DNA from: an uncultured Legionellales bacterium | GTDB lineage: Bacteria > Pseudomonadota > Gammaproteobacteria > Eutrophobiales > Eutrophobiaceae | Direction: 5' to 3' | Assembly (NCBI GenBank): GCA_913041115.1 | Contig: CAJWIE010000005.1 | Location: 1 to 32,234, forward strand | Length of the DNA stretch: 32,234 bases | Shown: positions 1 through 10,521 of the stretch, piece by piece | Numbering within the stretch: the first letter of the stretch is position 1 | How the letters are laid out: every line of letters starts with the position of its first letter | Translations under genes and position numbers: made by a program | Notes under the pieces: generated by a model | What the model was told of the DNA's origin: nothing | The model's input: the letters and a program-made list of their open reading frames with translations, nothing else | The model's database searches: none

Positions 1-555
1 CAAGAACAAAATGCCGCGAAAAAGTTTTTAAGAATAAAAAAAGAGGTTCGAGTTGAGAAAGATGGTAAATGGGCAATGTTTGAGCCTTTTGATGGTTTTA
101 AAGTAGGTTTTAGTATTGAGTTTGATCACCCTGTTTTTAATCAAAATAATTGTCATGCAGAAATTGATTTCTCGACGACGTCATTTGTAAAAGAAGTAAG
201 TCGTGCCCGTACTTTTGGTTTTATGCGTGATGTTGAATTATTACGCGAAAGAAATTTAGTACTAGGCGGGAGTTTAGATAATGCTGTGGTGGTCGATGAT
301 TATAGAATATTGAATGAAGATGGTCTTAGGTATGCTGACGAGTGTGTTAAACACAAAATCTTGGATGCTATAGGTGATTTGTATTTGCTGGGGCACAGTT
401 TAATAGGATCTTTTAAGGGCCATAAGTCCGGACATGCGTTGAACAATACTTTGATAAGAGAATTGCTTTTAGATAAGGGTGCATGGGAAATAGTTAGCTT
501 TGAATCTGAGTACAAAGCACCGATCTCATTTATGCAGACGATATCTGCAAATTAA
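1..555 (+). CDS. lpxC: UDP-3-O-acyl-N-acetylglucosamine deacetylase, C-terminal part (5' end outside window)
   Basis: Frame is open from base 1 ([33 protein letters not shown]...), with LpxC motifs [13 protein letters not shown] and [10 protein letters not shown]. The ORF-track start at 76 is an internal Met. Confidence 0.95.
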   Translation, partial: QEQNAAKKFLRIKKEVRVEKDGKWAMFEPFDGFKVGFSIEFDHPVFNQNNCHAEIDFSTTSFVKEVSRARTFGFMRDVELLRERNLVLGGSLDNAVVVDDYRILNEDGLRYADECVKHKILDAIGDLYLLGHSLIGSFKGHKSGHALNNTLIRELLLDKGAWEIVSFESEYKAPISFMQTISAN

Positions 556-560
556 TTTTT

Positions 561-866
561 TTAAAAATTATTTTTTACTTTTATTCTGACTGTTTTTATA
601 GTATTGAAATTTAGTTGATTGTTCATGATATCTAGTATTTTTGGGATATTATAGCGGAGACGGGTTGCCCAGGATGGTGAATCGGCAACAATTGTGACAA
701 CGTCTTTTTCTATATTAGAGAGTTGGAAATGGTCTTTAACGTCTGAATCAAGAAATTTTTTTAGTTTTAGATCGGTTTTTTTGGAAAAGATAGCTTTTTT
801 GTAGAGATTGGAGAATGACAACCGTTCATTAAGTAGCAGAGAACTGATATGCTGAGCTTTATTCAC
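561..866 (-). CDS. DUF721/DciA-like protein (probable replicative helicase loader)
   Basis: 101 aa with a DUF721-like core (VVTIVADSPSWATRLRYNIPKIL). Position between lpxC and M23/secA is typical of gammaproteobacteria. Confidence 0.7.
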   Translation of the reverse strand: MNKAQHISSLLLNERLSFSNLYKKAIFSKKTDLKLKKFLDSDVKDHFQLSNIEKDVVTIVADSPSWATRLRYNIPKILDIMNNQLNFNTIKTVRIKVKNNF

Positions 867-921
867 TTTTATAATTATTTATTTTTTCAATTGATACGTT
901 AAGTGTAAGTTTGGATTATAT

Positions 922-1851
922 ATGCAATTATTTTTAATAACAAAGTTGAGAAATAAAAGCCTTTCATTTAGTTTAGGTCCTACAAGCTTAAGCGTCCTTT
1001 TGGCCGCAGTTGTTATTTCTGGGTTGTTGATTTTTCAGGCTGGCGTTAATTATATGATGGATTCAACGCGGGGTTCTTTCAAAACCTTGTATGCTCAGAC
1101 CGCACCGATCTGGAGCAAAGAAATAGAAGTACAGCAAAAGACGTTAAATGAGTTACAAGAAAGCGCTGAAAATGGTCTTGATGCTTTAGCAACAAAATTG
1201 AGTAAATTACAAGCCCGGGTTATGCGTTTAGATGCGCTAGGTTCCCGTTTAGCGAGTTTTGTTGAATTTAGTGATATTGATTTTGATATTTCAGCAACAC
1301 CGGGCTTAGGTGGACGAGATCCAAAAGATGCCCTTGTTTCAATGCAAGTTGACGATTTTGTTACTGCGCTTGAGGAGTTAAATTACAAGATACAGGATCG
1401 TGCGGAGAAATTAGCGGCAATGGAATCAATGCTTATTGACAGGACGATACAAAATCAAATTCCATCTGGGTTTCCAACCAAAGATGGTTGGATTTCCTCA
1501 ACTTATGGTAAAAGATTCGATCCACTTTCTGGAAAATTACAATTTCATCAAGGGGTAGATTTTGCGGGTAGAGCTGGTTCATCCATAGAAGCGGTTGCTT
1601 CAGGATTAGTAACATGGTCTGGTTATCGCTATGGATATGGGAATATGGTTGAAATAAATCATGGTAATGGTTATCAGACACGTTATGCACACCATAAGAA
1701 GAATCTTGTTGTCGTTGGCCAGAAAGTTGATAAAGGCCAAGTTGTTGCTCTTATGGGAGATACAGGTAGAGCAACAGGACCGCATGTACACTTTGAAGTT
1801 GTGAAAAATGGAACACCAATCAATCCTATAAAGTATACCTCTTCGAAATAA
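922..1851 (+). CDS. M23 family metallopeptidase (LytM domain, N-terminal TM segment and coiled coil)
   Basis: C-terminal FHQGVDFAGRAGSSIEAVASGLV...GYGNMVEINHGNGYQTRYAHH...GPHVHFEV is a LytM/M23 signature. Confidence 0.93.
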   Translation: MQLFLITKLRNKSLSFSLGPTSLSVLLAAVVISGLLIFQAGVNYMMDSTRGSFKTLYAQTAPIWSKEIEVQQKTLNELQESAENGLDALATKLSKLQARVMRLDALGSRLASFVEFSDIDFDISATPGLGGRDPKDALVSMQVDDFVTALEELNYKIQDRAEKLAAMESMLIDRTIQNQIPSGFPTKDGWISSTYGKRFDPLSGKLQFHQGVDFAGRAGSSIEAVASGLVTWSGYRYGYGNMVEINHGNGYQTRYAHHKKNLVVVGQKVDKGQVVALMGDTGRATGPHVHFEVVKNGTPINPIKYTSSK

Positions 1852-1937
1852 TAACTTTCTTTAATAATTTACCAATTGTAATTTTTTGAACATAAAATTA
1901 TTTTATAATTTTATGAAGTAAAAAGAATAGGGTAATT

Positions 1938-4631
1938 ATGATTATAAAACTTTTAAACAAATTATTTGGAAGTCGAAATGATCGTGTTATTAAACGATTA
2001 AGCAAAACAGTAAAAAAAATAAATTTACTTGAAGATGATTTTAAATCACTAGGCGAAACTGATTTTCCTAATAAAACTAACGAGCTAAGAGAAAGAGTTC
2101 GTCAGGGAGAAAGTCTTAATGACATACTCCCCGAGGCATTTGCTCTGGTCAGAGAATCTGGTAAACGTGTTTTAAATATGCGTCACTTTGATGTTCAACT
2201 TATTGGCGGCATAGTTTTACATAATGGAAATATAGCAGAAATGCGAACCGGAGAAGGGAAAACCCTTGTTGCAACTTTAGCCTCATATTTAAATTCTTTA
2301 TCTGGTTTTGGTGTTCATATTATTACTGTTAATGATTATTTAGCAAAGCGCGATGCTGAGTGGATGGGACAATTATATCAATATCTTGGATTAAGCACCG
2401 GAGTCATCGTATCGGGTCTATCAATGGAGGAAAGAAAAGCAGCATATTTATGTGATATAACTTATGGAACAAATAATGAATTTGGCTTTGACTATTTACG
2501 CGATAATATGGCATTTAGTATCGATGGAAAAGTTCAAAGGAAATTGAATTTTGCAATTGTTGATGAAGTTGACTCAATTTTAATTGACGAAGCAAGAACG
2601 CCATTAATTATTTCTGGTGCGGTTGATGATAAATCGGAACTATACTTAAAAATAAATGAACTAATTCCGTTATTGGTAATTCAAAAGAACGAAGATGGTC
2701 CGGGTGATTTTACTTTAGATGAAAAATCAAAACAGGCATATTTTACTGAAGCTGGGCATGATCATATTGAGGAACTTTTGAGAGAGAAGAGCATTATTAA
2801 AGAAGATCAAGGTTTATATGATCCGGTTAATATGGGAGTTCTTCACCATTTAAATGCGGCTCTTAGAGCTCATCACTTATTTAGTAACGATGTCGACTAT
2901 ATTGTAAAAGATAATCAGATTGTAATTGTTGATGAGTTTACTGGAAGATCGATGCCAGGTCGCCGTTGGTCTGACGGCCTACATCAAGCAATAGAGGCTA
3001 AAGAGAATGTGCCAATACAGAGTGAGAATCAAACACTCGCGTCAATAACATATCAAAACTATTTTCGTCTGTATTCTAAATTATCAGGAATGACAGGAAC
3101 TGCCGATACAGAAGCTTATGAATTCCAGACAATATATGGACTTGAGGTTATTGTGATCCCAACCCACATGGAAATGATTCGAGATGATCAGAGCGACGTT
3201 ATATTTTTAACGACAAAAGAAAAATTTAAAGCAATAGTTGAAGATATAAAAAGTTGTCAATCTAAGGATCAGCCCGTTTTAGTTGGTACTGCATCCATTG
3301 AGGTATCTGAATATTTGTCTAATTTATTGAACGAAAATAAAATCAAGCATCAAGTTTTAAATGCAAAATTTCATGAGAAAGAAGCCGATATCATTGCCCA
3401 GGCTGGTCGTATTGGCGCAGTTACAATAGCAACAAATATGGCTGGGAGAGGTACAGATATTGTACTTGGGGGTAATTATGAGGCCGAAATAAAAGCGCTC
3501 GATAATCCGTCTAATGAAAAAATAAGCGCCATTAGACAAGATTGGGATCAACGTCATAAGAAAGTTATCGAGAGAGGCGGACTGCATATCATTGGAACTG
3601 AAAGACACGAATCCAGACGTATTGATAATCAGCTTCGTGGTCGTTCGGGTCGTCAAGGTGATCCAGGGTCAAGCAGGTTCTATCTTTCACTAGAAGATAA
3701 CTTAATGCGTATTTTTGCAAATGATTGGGTTTCTTCGACAATGGAGAGATTAGGTATGGGTGAAGGAGAGGCAATTGAATCTAGATTAGTTTCTCGAGCA
3801 ATAGAAAATGCCCAACGTAAAGTAGAAGCTCATAATTTTGATATACGTAAACATTTACTTGATTTTGATGATGTAGCAAATGATCAAAGAAAAGTTATTT
3901 ATCAGCAAAGAGAAGATTTACTTAGTAGTGAAGATGTATTCGAGGAAGTTGAGTTAATGCGTTTTGATGTTTTTGAAGCACTTTTGGATAATTATATTCC
4001 ACGTGAGAGTATGCAAGAAATATGGGATATAAATGGTTTAGAGGAAGTATTCCAAAATGAATTTGGAATTATCATAGATGTAAAATTGTGGTTATCCCAG
4101 GATGAATCATTACATGAAGAAACTTTACGAAAAAAGATTCACGATGAGGTAGGTAGAATTTATGAAGATAAAGAAAAGGATATAACAGCGGAGTTAATGA
4201 GGCGTATAGAAAAACAAGTTATGCTGGATGTTTTAGATAGGCATTGGAAAGAAAATTTAGTTAATATGGATCATCTAAGACAGGGGATAGGTCTCAGGAG
4301 TTTTGCGGCAAAAAATCCTAAACAAGAATATAAAAGAGAGTCTTTTGATTTGTTCTTGCAAATGCTAGAAAATATTAAACATGATGTCATTGTATTTTTG
4401 TATAGGGTTAGTATAAGAACAGAAGAAGATATTAGACTCGCTGAGAAAAAAGAAAATAAGCAAAAGATGAATTATAGACATCCTTCTGTTCCGAATAATA
4501 TTAGTAATAACAAGAATGAAGCTCCACCCGACCAGCCATTTGTTAGAAATAAGCCAAAAATAGGACGCAACGAACCATGCCCTTGTGGCTCCGGGAAAAA
4601 ATATAAGCAATGCCATGGAAGATTGTCTTAA
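1938..4631 (+). CDS. secA: Preprotein translocase ATPase subunit SecA
   Basis: 897 aa with [48 protein letters not shown] and the C-terminal SEC-C zinc motif [14 protein letters not shown]. Confidence 0.99.
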   Translation: MIIKLLNKLFGSRNDRVIKRLSKTVKKINLLEDDFKSLGETDFPNKTNELRERVRQGESLNDILPEAFALVRESGKRVLNMRHFDVQLIGGIVLHNGNIAEMRTGEGKTLVATLASYLNSLSGFGVHIITVNDYLAKRDAEWMGQLYQYLGLSTGVIVSGLSMEERKAAYLCDITYGTNNEFGFDYLRDNMAFSIDGKVQRKLNFAIVDEVDSILIDEARTPLIISGAVDDKSELYLKINELIPLLVIQKNEDGPGDFTLDEKSKQAYFTEAGHDHIEELLREKSIIKEDQGLYDPVNMGVLHHLNAALRAHHLFSNDVDYIVKDNQIVIVDEFTGRSMPGRRWSDGLHQAIEAKENVPIQSENQTLASITYQNYFRLYSKLSGMTGTADTEAYEFQTIYGLEVIVIPTHMEMIRDDQSDVIFLTTKEKFKAIVEDIKSCQSKDQPVLVGTASIEVSEYLSNLLNENKIKHQVLNAKFHEKEADIIAQAGRIGAVTIATNMAGRGTDIVLGGNYEAEIKALDNPSNEKISAIRQDWDQRHKKVIERGGLHIIGTERHESRRIDNQLRGRSGRQGDPGSSRFYLSLEDNLMRIFANDWVSSTMERLGMGEGEAIESRLVSRAIENAQRKVEAHNFDIRKHLLDFDDVANDQRKVIYQQREDLLSSEDVFEEVELMRFDVFEALLDNYIPRESMQEIWDINGLEEVFQNEFGIIIDVKLWLSQDESLHEETLRKKIHDEVGRIYEDKEKDITAELMRRIEKQVMLDVLDRHWKENLVNMDHLRQGIGLRSFAAKNPKQEYKRESFDLFLQMLENIKHDVIVFLYRVSIRTEEDIRLAEKKENKQKMNYRHPSVPNNISNNKNEAPPDQPFVRNKPKIGRNEPCPCGSGKKYKQCHGRLS

Positions 4632-4679
4632 TACTATATAATTACTGTTAATAATTTTTTAATAAGAGGAACTTTTAAA

Positions 4680-5900
4680 ATGTCAGTGGGATTAGATTAT
4701 CCTCAAAAGCCAGTAAAAATAAGTGGTATTCGACTTTCAGCTGGATCTGCTGAGATATATAACAAGAAAAGAAATGATATTGCGTTAATAGAGATTGATG
4801 CTGGTAGCATCACATCAGCGGCATTTACCAAAAATCACTTTTGTGCTGCACCTGTCCAAATTTCGAAATATAATTTAAAAAAATCGAAACCACGTTATTG
4901 TTTAATTAATGCTGGTAATGCTAATGCTGGGACAGGTCAGTCTGGAATTAACAATTCAAAGGCTACTTGTGAAACTTTGGCAAAGATAACTAATTGCGAT
5001 GAAACCGAAATACTCCCTTTTTCAACGGGCGTAATTGGAGAAGATCTTCCAATTGATAAGATAAATAAAATACTTCCTAGTTTGGTTAAAAATTTATCTG
5101 AGGATTGTTGGCTTGATGTTGCAAAGTCAATCATGACTACCGACACAATACCAAAGGCTACTTCTAAGCAGGTGAAGATTTTAGATACAACTGTGAGCAT
5201 TACTGGTATTACAAAAGGTTCCGGAATGATAAAACCTGATATGGGAACTATGTTGTCATTTATAGCAACTGATGTAAATATAACAGAGGATTGTTTGGAT
5301 AAAATTAAAGATAACGTACTTAAAAGAAGTTTTAATAGGATTATAGTTGATGGCGATACATCAACTAACGATTCATTTCTTCTAATCTCAACATGTAAAA
5401 CGGAAAGTTTGGAAATAAAAGAACAAAATAGTAAAGAATTTGAAATATTGGAAGATGAGATTACGAAAGTATGCTCTCAACTAGCACAGGCCATTGTTCG
5501 CGATGGAGAGGGGGCAAAAAAATTTATTACGATTAAAGTTTTAGAAGGAAAAGACACGCCAGAGTGCCTTTCAGTGGCATATAAAGTCGCAGAGTCCCCC
5601 CTTGTAAAAACTGCATTTACTGCCTCTGACCCAAATTGGGGAAGAATAATAGCAGCTATAGGTAATTCTAAAATAGGTAATCTAGATATTAGTAAAGTGA
5701 ATGTCTATATAGATGATGTATGTTTAGTCGAGAATGGTGAAAGGTCAAAATCATACACTGAAGAAAAAGGCAAGAAGGTAATGGAGCAAGATGAAATAAT
5801 TTTGAGAATTGACCTTAAACGTGGTTTTTGTAGCGAAGAAATATGGACAACCGATCTATCTTATGAATATATAAAAATTAATGCTGAATATCGTAGCTAA
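4680..5900 (+). CDS. argJ: Glutamate N-acetyltransferase / amino-acid N-acetyltransferase ArgJ
   Basis: 406 aa. NAGNANAGTG, KGSGMIKPDMGTML (autocleavage site Thr retained), DGDTSTNDS and TAFTASDPNWGRI are ArgJ motifs. Confidence 0.97.
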   Translation: MSVGLDYPQKPVKISGIRLSAGSAEIYNKKRNDIALIEIDAGSITSAAFTKNHFCAAPVQISKYNLKKSKPRYCLINAGNANAGTGQSGINNSKATCETLAKITNCDETEILPFSTGVIGEDLPIDKINKILPSLVKNLSEDCWLDVAKSIMTTDTIPKATSKQVKILDTTVSITGITKGSGMIKPDMGTMLSFIATDVNITEDCLDKIKDNVLKRSFNRIIVDGDTSTNDSFLLISTCKTESLEIKEQNSKEFEILEDEITKVCSQLAQAIVRDGEGAKKFITIKVLEGKDTPECLSVAYKVAESPLVKTAFTASDPNWGRIIAAIGNSKIGNLDISKVNVYIDDVCLVENGERSKSYTEEKGKKVMEQDEIILRIDLKRGFCSEEIWTTDLSYEYIKINAEYRS

Positions 5901-5906
5901 TAAAAA

Positions 5907-6872
5907 ATGAATACAAGGATACATGTTGTTGTTGGTATCCTTTACAATAGAAATAGAGACAAGATATTAATAACAAAAAGAACAAGTAAACAGTTTTTAT
6001 CGGGTTATTGGGAATTTCCAGGAGGTAAGGTTAAAAATAATGAGAGTTCATTTTCCGCCTTAAGTCGTGAATTTTTTGAAGAGCTGGGGATAAGTCTTAA
6101 GAGCGCCAAGAGATTAATCAAGATTAATCACGATTATCCAGGGGAAAAAGTATTACTCGATGTTTGGGAGATATATGAATGGGAGGGAGAGCCTACTAAC
6201 CTCGAAAACCAAGAAATAAATTGGCCAGATAAAAATAACCTATTTAAATACAAATTTCCCGAGGCCAATAAACATATAATTCAAACACTTTATTTGCCAG
6301 ATATTTATGGTATAAGCGAAGAATCTTATAAAGATTGTTCTCATTTATTTTCTGTAGTTAGAAATTATTTTAATTCTGGGTTGAAAATATTTCAGTTGAG
6401 ACTTAGTTTTGAGAGGAATAACGTATCCAGAGAAAATATCGAAGAATTATATGAAGAGGCGAAAAGAAATGCAGCTAAATTGATTTTAAATGGTGTTGCA
6501 TCAGATATTGAATACTTTACCGTACATGGGATACATCTTAAGTCAAAAGAACTTCTAAAATATAATAATAGACCAATTAGCGGGGACTATATATTAGGCG
6601 TATCATGTCATAACGAAGTAGAGCTTGAGAGAGCTGAAAAACTGTGCGTTAACTATGCTTTTATCTCACCCGTTTCAGCGACAAGAAGTCACCCTAGTAA
6701 AATCCCACTAGGCTGGAGTAATTTCAAACAATTAGCGGAGCAGGCTAATTTTCCGGTCTATGCTCTTGGGGGCATGTCATTTGCTGACTTAAAAGAGGCA
6801 AAAGAAAACGGGGCTTACGGTATAGCGATGATAAGCGCAATTAAGGATTTTTCGTTATTAGATGAGGTTTAG
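5907..6872 (+). CDS. Nudix hydrolase (MutT) - thiamine phosphate synthase-like fusion protein
   Basis: Intact Nudix box GGKVKNNESSFSALSREFFEELGI. The C-terminal half is ThiE/TenI-like (GIHLKS, YAFISPVSATRSHP, ALGGMS, GAYGIAMISA). Confidence 0.9.
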   Translation: MNTRIHVVVGILYNRNRDKILITKRTSKQFLSGYWEFPGGKVKNNESSFSALSREFFEELGISLKSAKRLIKINHDYPGEKVLLDVWEIYEWEGEPTNLENQEINWPDKNNLFKYKFPEANKHIIQTLYLPDIYGISEESYKDCSHLFSVVRNYFNSGLKIFQLRLSFERNNVSRENIEELYEEAKRNAAKLILNGVASDIEYFTVHGIHLKSKELLKYNNRPISGDYILGVSCHNEVELERAEKLCVNYAFISPVSATRSHPSKIPLGWSNFKQLAEQANFPVYALGGMSFADLKEAKENGAYGIAMISAIKDFSLLDEV

Positions 6873-6912
6873 ACTTCAGTATATAATCTTTTTATAGTGT
6901 ATATTTTTAAAT

Positions 6913-7719
6913 TTATAAAATACAACAATGAAGCTCGAACTGAATGTCATTATGTATTTGTATTGGTTTAAAATTAGAATCAGGTCCTTCCATGAATCTT
7001 ACTGTAAATCTGTGTTTTACACCGCTTATATCCGGATAATAAGCACTACTAGAATTCATAACAACCCGAATTAATTGGCAAGGCATATTTACCCCTATTT
7101 GTTTATGGTAAAAACCTTCTTTAGCGTTTTCATAAGTTGGAGTACTAGATTTTCTAATGTTATCTAATAATATATTTGCTGACTCTTTTATTGGAACTAG
7201 ATCAGACGACCAATTCATTAAATCTTGTTTTCTCTTAAGCTCTGATTGTTCAAGCCAGTAGTGCAGTCTTGGTAAATCGAAATTACAGGTACCCCCAGGA
7301 ATATTTATTCTTTGGCTAAAAACTCTTACTAACTCATTATTTTTAATAATTTCTCCAGGATGGTATGTTTGATCTTGAAGAATTTTTAGCTCCTCATCAA
7401 TTATATCATTTAATTTTTTTAACCTATCAATGTCGACAAAGTTTCCATATTCATCACTGCTTCTTAACATATTAAATACTTCGAGTTGCCTCTTTAATTC
7501 TTTAATAATTTCATTTTTCATGTCTGAGCGTACTAAAAGTTCACTAATATGTAGCAAAGCTTCTAAGATTACTCTGCAATTTTGTTCACTATCTTCTTTT
7601 ATACGATCTTCAATAATATTGCATAGATATTCAATACGTAATAGGTTCCTAATTCGCTCATTCATCGGGTGTTCATATATTATATTTTTATTATTTTCTT
7701 GGTCCATGGTAGGCATCAT
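6913..7719 (-). CDS. zapD: Cell division protein ZapD
   Basis: 268 aa with N-terminal YEHPMNERIRNLLRIEYL and C-terminal KHRFTVRFM. Lies next to coaE, as is conserved in gammaproteobacteria. Confidence 0.9.
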   Translation of the reverse strand: MMPTMDQENNKNIIYEHPMNERIRNLLRIEYLCNIIEDRIKEDSEQNCRVILEALLHISELLVRSDMKNEIIKELKRQLEVFNMLRSSDEYGNFVDIDRLKKLNDIIDEELKILQDQTYHPGEIIKNNELVRVFSQRINIPGGTCNFDLPRLHYWLEQSELKRKQDLMNWSSDLVPIKESANILLDNIRKSSTPTYENAKEGFYHKQIGVNMPCQLIRVVMNSSSAYYPDISGVKHRFTVRFMEGPDSNFKPIQIHNDIQFELHCCIL

Positions 7720-8345
7720 TTATGTTTGTTATTTGCTAATTCCAAATATTTTTTGTGTAAAGCATTAATTGGTTTATTAAGATTCATAATTTCATCATTA
7801 TTAACAATAATATCATTCGCATAACGTAGCCGTTCTTTTCTTGTCACTTGTGTTTTTATTATCTTTTTTATTAATATTGACGATATACTGTCTCTTTCAG
7901 CGATTCTCTTTAATTGTAAACTTTCGAGAGTATCAATTACCAATATTCTATCGAATCTTTCTGTTGACTTTGTTTCTATAAGAAGCGGAACAATGATTAA
8001 ACAATATGGGTAACTAATAAGTGTCATTTGCGAATCAATATTTTTAAAAATTATAGGATGCAAAATATTTTCAAGTTTAAGTCTAGCCGAAGTATTATCA
8101 AAGACAATTTCGCGTAATTTATCTCGGTCTATAGTACCTTTATTAGTTAGTATTTTCTCGCCGAATTCATCTATAATTTTTTTAAAACAGGGCCCGCACG
8201 GCAAAACAATACTTTTTGAAATTTTGTCAGAATCAATAACGGGAACACCCAGCTTCTCAAATAAAAAAGCAACGACTGACTTACCGGAGCCAATACCTCC
8301 AGTCAAAGCTATAGTGAATACTGATGTCATTTCACATTGTTGCAT
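7716..8345 (-). CDS. coaE: Dephospho-CoA kinase
   Basis: P-loop ALTGGIGSGKS, VIDSDKISK and LLIETK. Start may be the internal Met (MTSVFTIALTGG) about 15 nt downstream. Confidence 0.95.
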   Translation of the reverse strand: MQQCEMTSVFTIALTGGIGSGKSVVAFLFEKLGVPVIDSDKISKSIVLPCGPCFKKIIDEFGEKILTNKGTIDRDKLREIVFDNTSARLKLENILHPIIFKNIDSQMTLISYPYCLIIVPLLIETKSTERFDRILVIDTLESLQLKRIAERDSISSILIKKIIKTQVTRKERLRYANDIIVNNDEIMNLNKPINALHKKYLELANNKHK

Positions 8346-9207
8346 TTAGATAAACAGATATTATATATGGCCCCAATATCATAGATATCCAGCCAGCAAA
8401 TACTAAATAGGGTCCGAATGGAATTCCTTTGTTTTTATCATAGGATTTATTAATTATTAGTAATATTGCTACAAGAATAGCTGTTATAGAAGACAGGATA
8501 ATGATGGGAACTAGGTTTTGCCATCCAAACCATGCCCCAAAAACGGCAAGAAGCTTAAAATCGCCATGGCCCATACCAATTTTCCCAGTGAATAATTTAA
8601 AGAGGAAATAAACAATCCACAAAATTCCGTACCCAAATATAGCGCCAAGGATACTTGAATTAATATCAGTAAAAATATTGAAAATATTTATAATAATTCC
8701 GAGCCACAATAGAGGTAGAGTTATATCATCTGGTAGATATCTAGTATCTAAATCTATTACACCTAGTACGATAATAGCCCAAGTTAAACATATAGCAAAA
8801 AAGGCTTGTAATGAAACACCAAAAAAATGGGCAACAATACATACGGATAAAGCACTAATAAGCTCAACTATAGGATAACGTAAAGAAATTTTTTCTTTGC
8901 AGTTACTACACTTCCCCCTTAAGTATAAATAGCTTAATACAGGAATATTCTCAATTATTTTTATTTTTTGTTTACAGGATGGACAATGTGAGAAAGGTCT
9001 TATTAAATTAAACCGTTCCTTTTGTTCAGTATTTGGAGAATCTAGACCAAGAAAGTTACAGCATTCTTCTCGCCAACCTTTTTCAATCATTATAGGTAAT
9101 CTGACTATTACTACATTTAAAAAACTACCTACAGCAAGACCAATTAAAAAAACAAAAAACAAATAAAAAATAGGTTGAGCTTGAAGGAATTCAATGAATA
9201 TATACAC
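8332..9207 (-). CDS. pilD: Type IV prepilin peptidase / N-methyltransferase
   Basis: GSFLNVVIVRLP, two CxxC motifs (CPSCKQ, CSNCKE), GVIDLDTRYLPD and GMGHGDFKLLA. Confidence 0.96.
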   Translation of the reverse strand: MYIFIEFLQAQPIFYLFFVFLIGLAVGSFLNVVIVRLPIMIEKGWREECCNFLGLDSPNTEQKERFNLIRPFSHCPSCKQKIKIIENIPVLSYLYLRGKCSNCKEKISLRYPIVELISALSVCIVAHFFGVSLQAFFAICLTWAIIVLGVIDLDTRYLPDDITLPLLWLGIIINIFNIFTDINSSILGAIFGYGILWIVYFLFKLFTGKIGMGHGDFKLLAVFGAWFGWQNLVPIIILSSITAILVAILLIINKSYDKNKGIPFGPYLVFAGWISMILGPYIISVYLNATM

Positions 9208-9297
9208 AGGCAGTTTCTACAGTTTAATTTTTCACCAAATTATTAAGTCATCAGCGAAAATAAGATATAAATATGGATATCAACTAGTTTGGTATTT

Positions 9298-10515
9298 TTA
9301 TACAACTGCACCCATCTTAAAGATTGGTAGATACATACCAACGACAATACCGCCGATAACAACACCCAAAAAGGCCATAATCATTGGTTCTAGTAGGCTA
9401 GTCAAAGCTTCAACTGCATCGTCAACTTCTTGCTCATACCAGTCAGCAACTTTACCAAGCATTGTATCAATTGCCCCGGATTCCTCACCAATTGCAACCA
9501 TTTGTACCACCATATTTGGGAATAAACCTGTCTCACGCATTGACGCTTGAAGTTGTGTTCCTGTTGAAATTTCATCTTTCATTTTCATCGTCGCATCATG
9601 AAAAACAATATTACCAGTGGCCCCTGCAACCGAAGTCATTGCTTCAACTAAAGGGGTTCCCGCAGCAAACATAGTTTCCAAAGTACGTGCAAATCTTGCG
9701 ATTGCAGATTTTTCCATTAAGTCACCAATCACAGGAACTTTGAGTACGGCACGATCAAGAAAATGTTGCATAGCAATTGACCGTTTTTTAAATTCAAGTA
9801 ATCCAAATACGGTTCCACCTAGAATTCCAAACACCAACCACCACCAAGCGACGAAAAAATTAGAGGCATCTATTAGGAATTGTGTTAATCCCGGCAAATC
9901 AGCACCAAAACTTCCGAACAATGATGAAAATTGTGGAATTACAAAAATCATCAAAATAGTTATAACTATTATTGCAGCAACAACTACTGCAGCTGGATAA
10001 AAGAGAGCAGACTTAATTTTTGATTTTAACGCTTCCGTTTTTTCCAAGTAAGTTGCTAATTTATGCAAAATAGCTTCTAGAATACCAGCGTGTTCTCCAG
10101 CTTCAATAAGATTACAATAAAGAGAATTAAAATGAAGCGGATGCTTTTTTAGTGCGTCAGCCAAATTATTACCTGCTTCGACATCACCTTTTATAGCTAA
10201 GATTAATGATTGCATTCCTGCATTTTCATGGCCACGTCCAGTTATTTCAAATGATTGTACTAGTGGCACTCCGGAAGACATCATAGTTGCCAGTTGACGA
10301 CTCCAAATACAAATATCTTTTGCTACAACTTTTGATTTACCACTACCAAAAAGAGGCTTTGGTTTCTTTTTAACTTTTGTAGGATTAATTTTCTGTCGTC
10401 TGAGTATCGCTTTAACTAGTGCTTCACTTTGCCCACTAATTTCTCCCTTTACCCTTTTCCCATTGCCATCCTTACCTTCCCAGATATACATTTGACTTGC
10501 TTTTACATTTGCCAT
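9298..10515 (-). CDS. pilC: Type IV pilus inner-membrane platform protein PilC
   Basis: 405 aa GspF/PilC family: YIWEGKDGNGKRVKGE, WSRQLATMMSSGVPLVQSFEI and IARFARTLETMFAAGTPLVEAM. Confidence 0.97.
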   Translation of the reverse strand: MANVKASQMYIWEGKDGNGKRVKGEISGQSEALVKAILRRQKINPTKVKKKPKPLFGSGKSKVVAKDICIWSRQLATMMSSGVPLVQSFEITGRGHENAGMQSLILAIKGDVEAGNNLADALKKHPLHFNSLYCNLIEAGEHAGILEAILHKLATYLEKTEALKSKIKSALFYPAAVVVAAIIVITILMIFVIPQFSSLFGSFGADLPGLTQFLIDASNFFVAWWWLVFGILGGTVFGLLEFKKRSIAMQHFLDRAVLKVPVIGDLMEKSAIARFARTLETMFAAGTPLVEAMTSVAGATGNIVFHDATMKMKDEISTGTQLQASMRETGLFPNMVVQMVAIGEESGAIDTMLGKVADWYEQEVDDAVEALTSLLEPMIMAFLGVVIGGIVVGMYLPIFKMGAVV

Positions 10516-10521
10516 TTTTAT

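Noticed and set aside
7430-7768. 112-aa plus-strand ORF
   Set aside because: Antisense to zapD and the coaE 3' end, which have clear family motifs; translation resembles no recognisable protein.
9194-10000. Plus-strand ORFs (118, 70 and 127 aa) over pilC
   Set aside because: Shadow ORFs antisense to a well-supported pilC; Ser/Thr/Ile/Pro-rich composition is typical of antisense translation.
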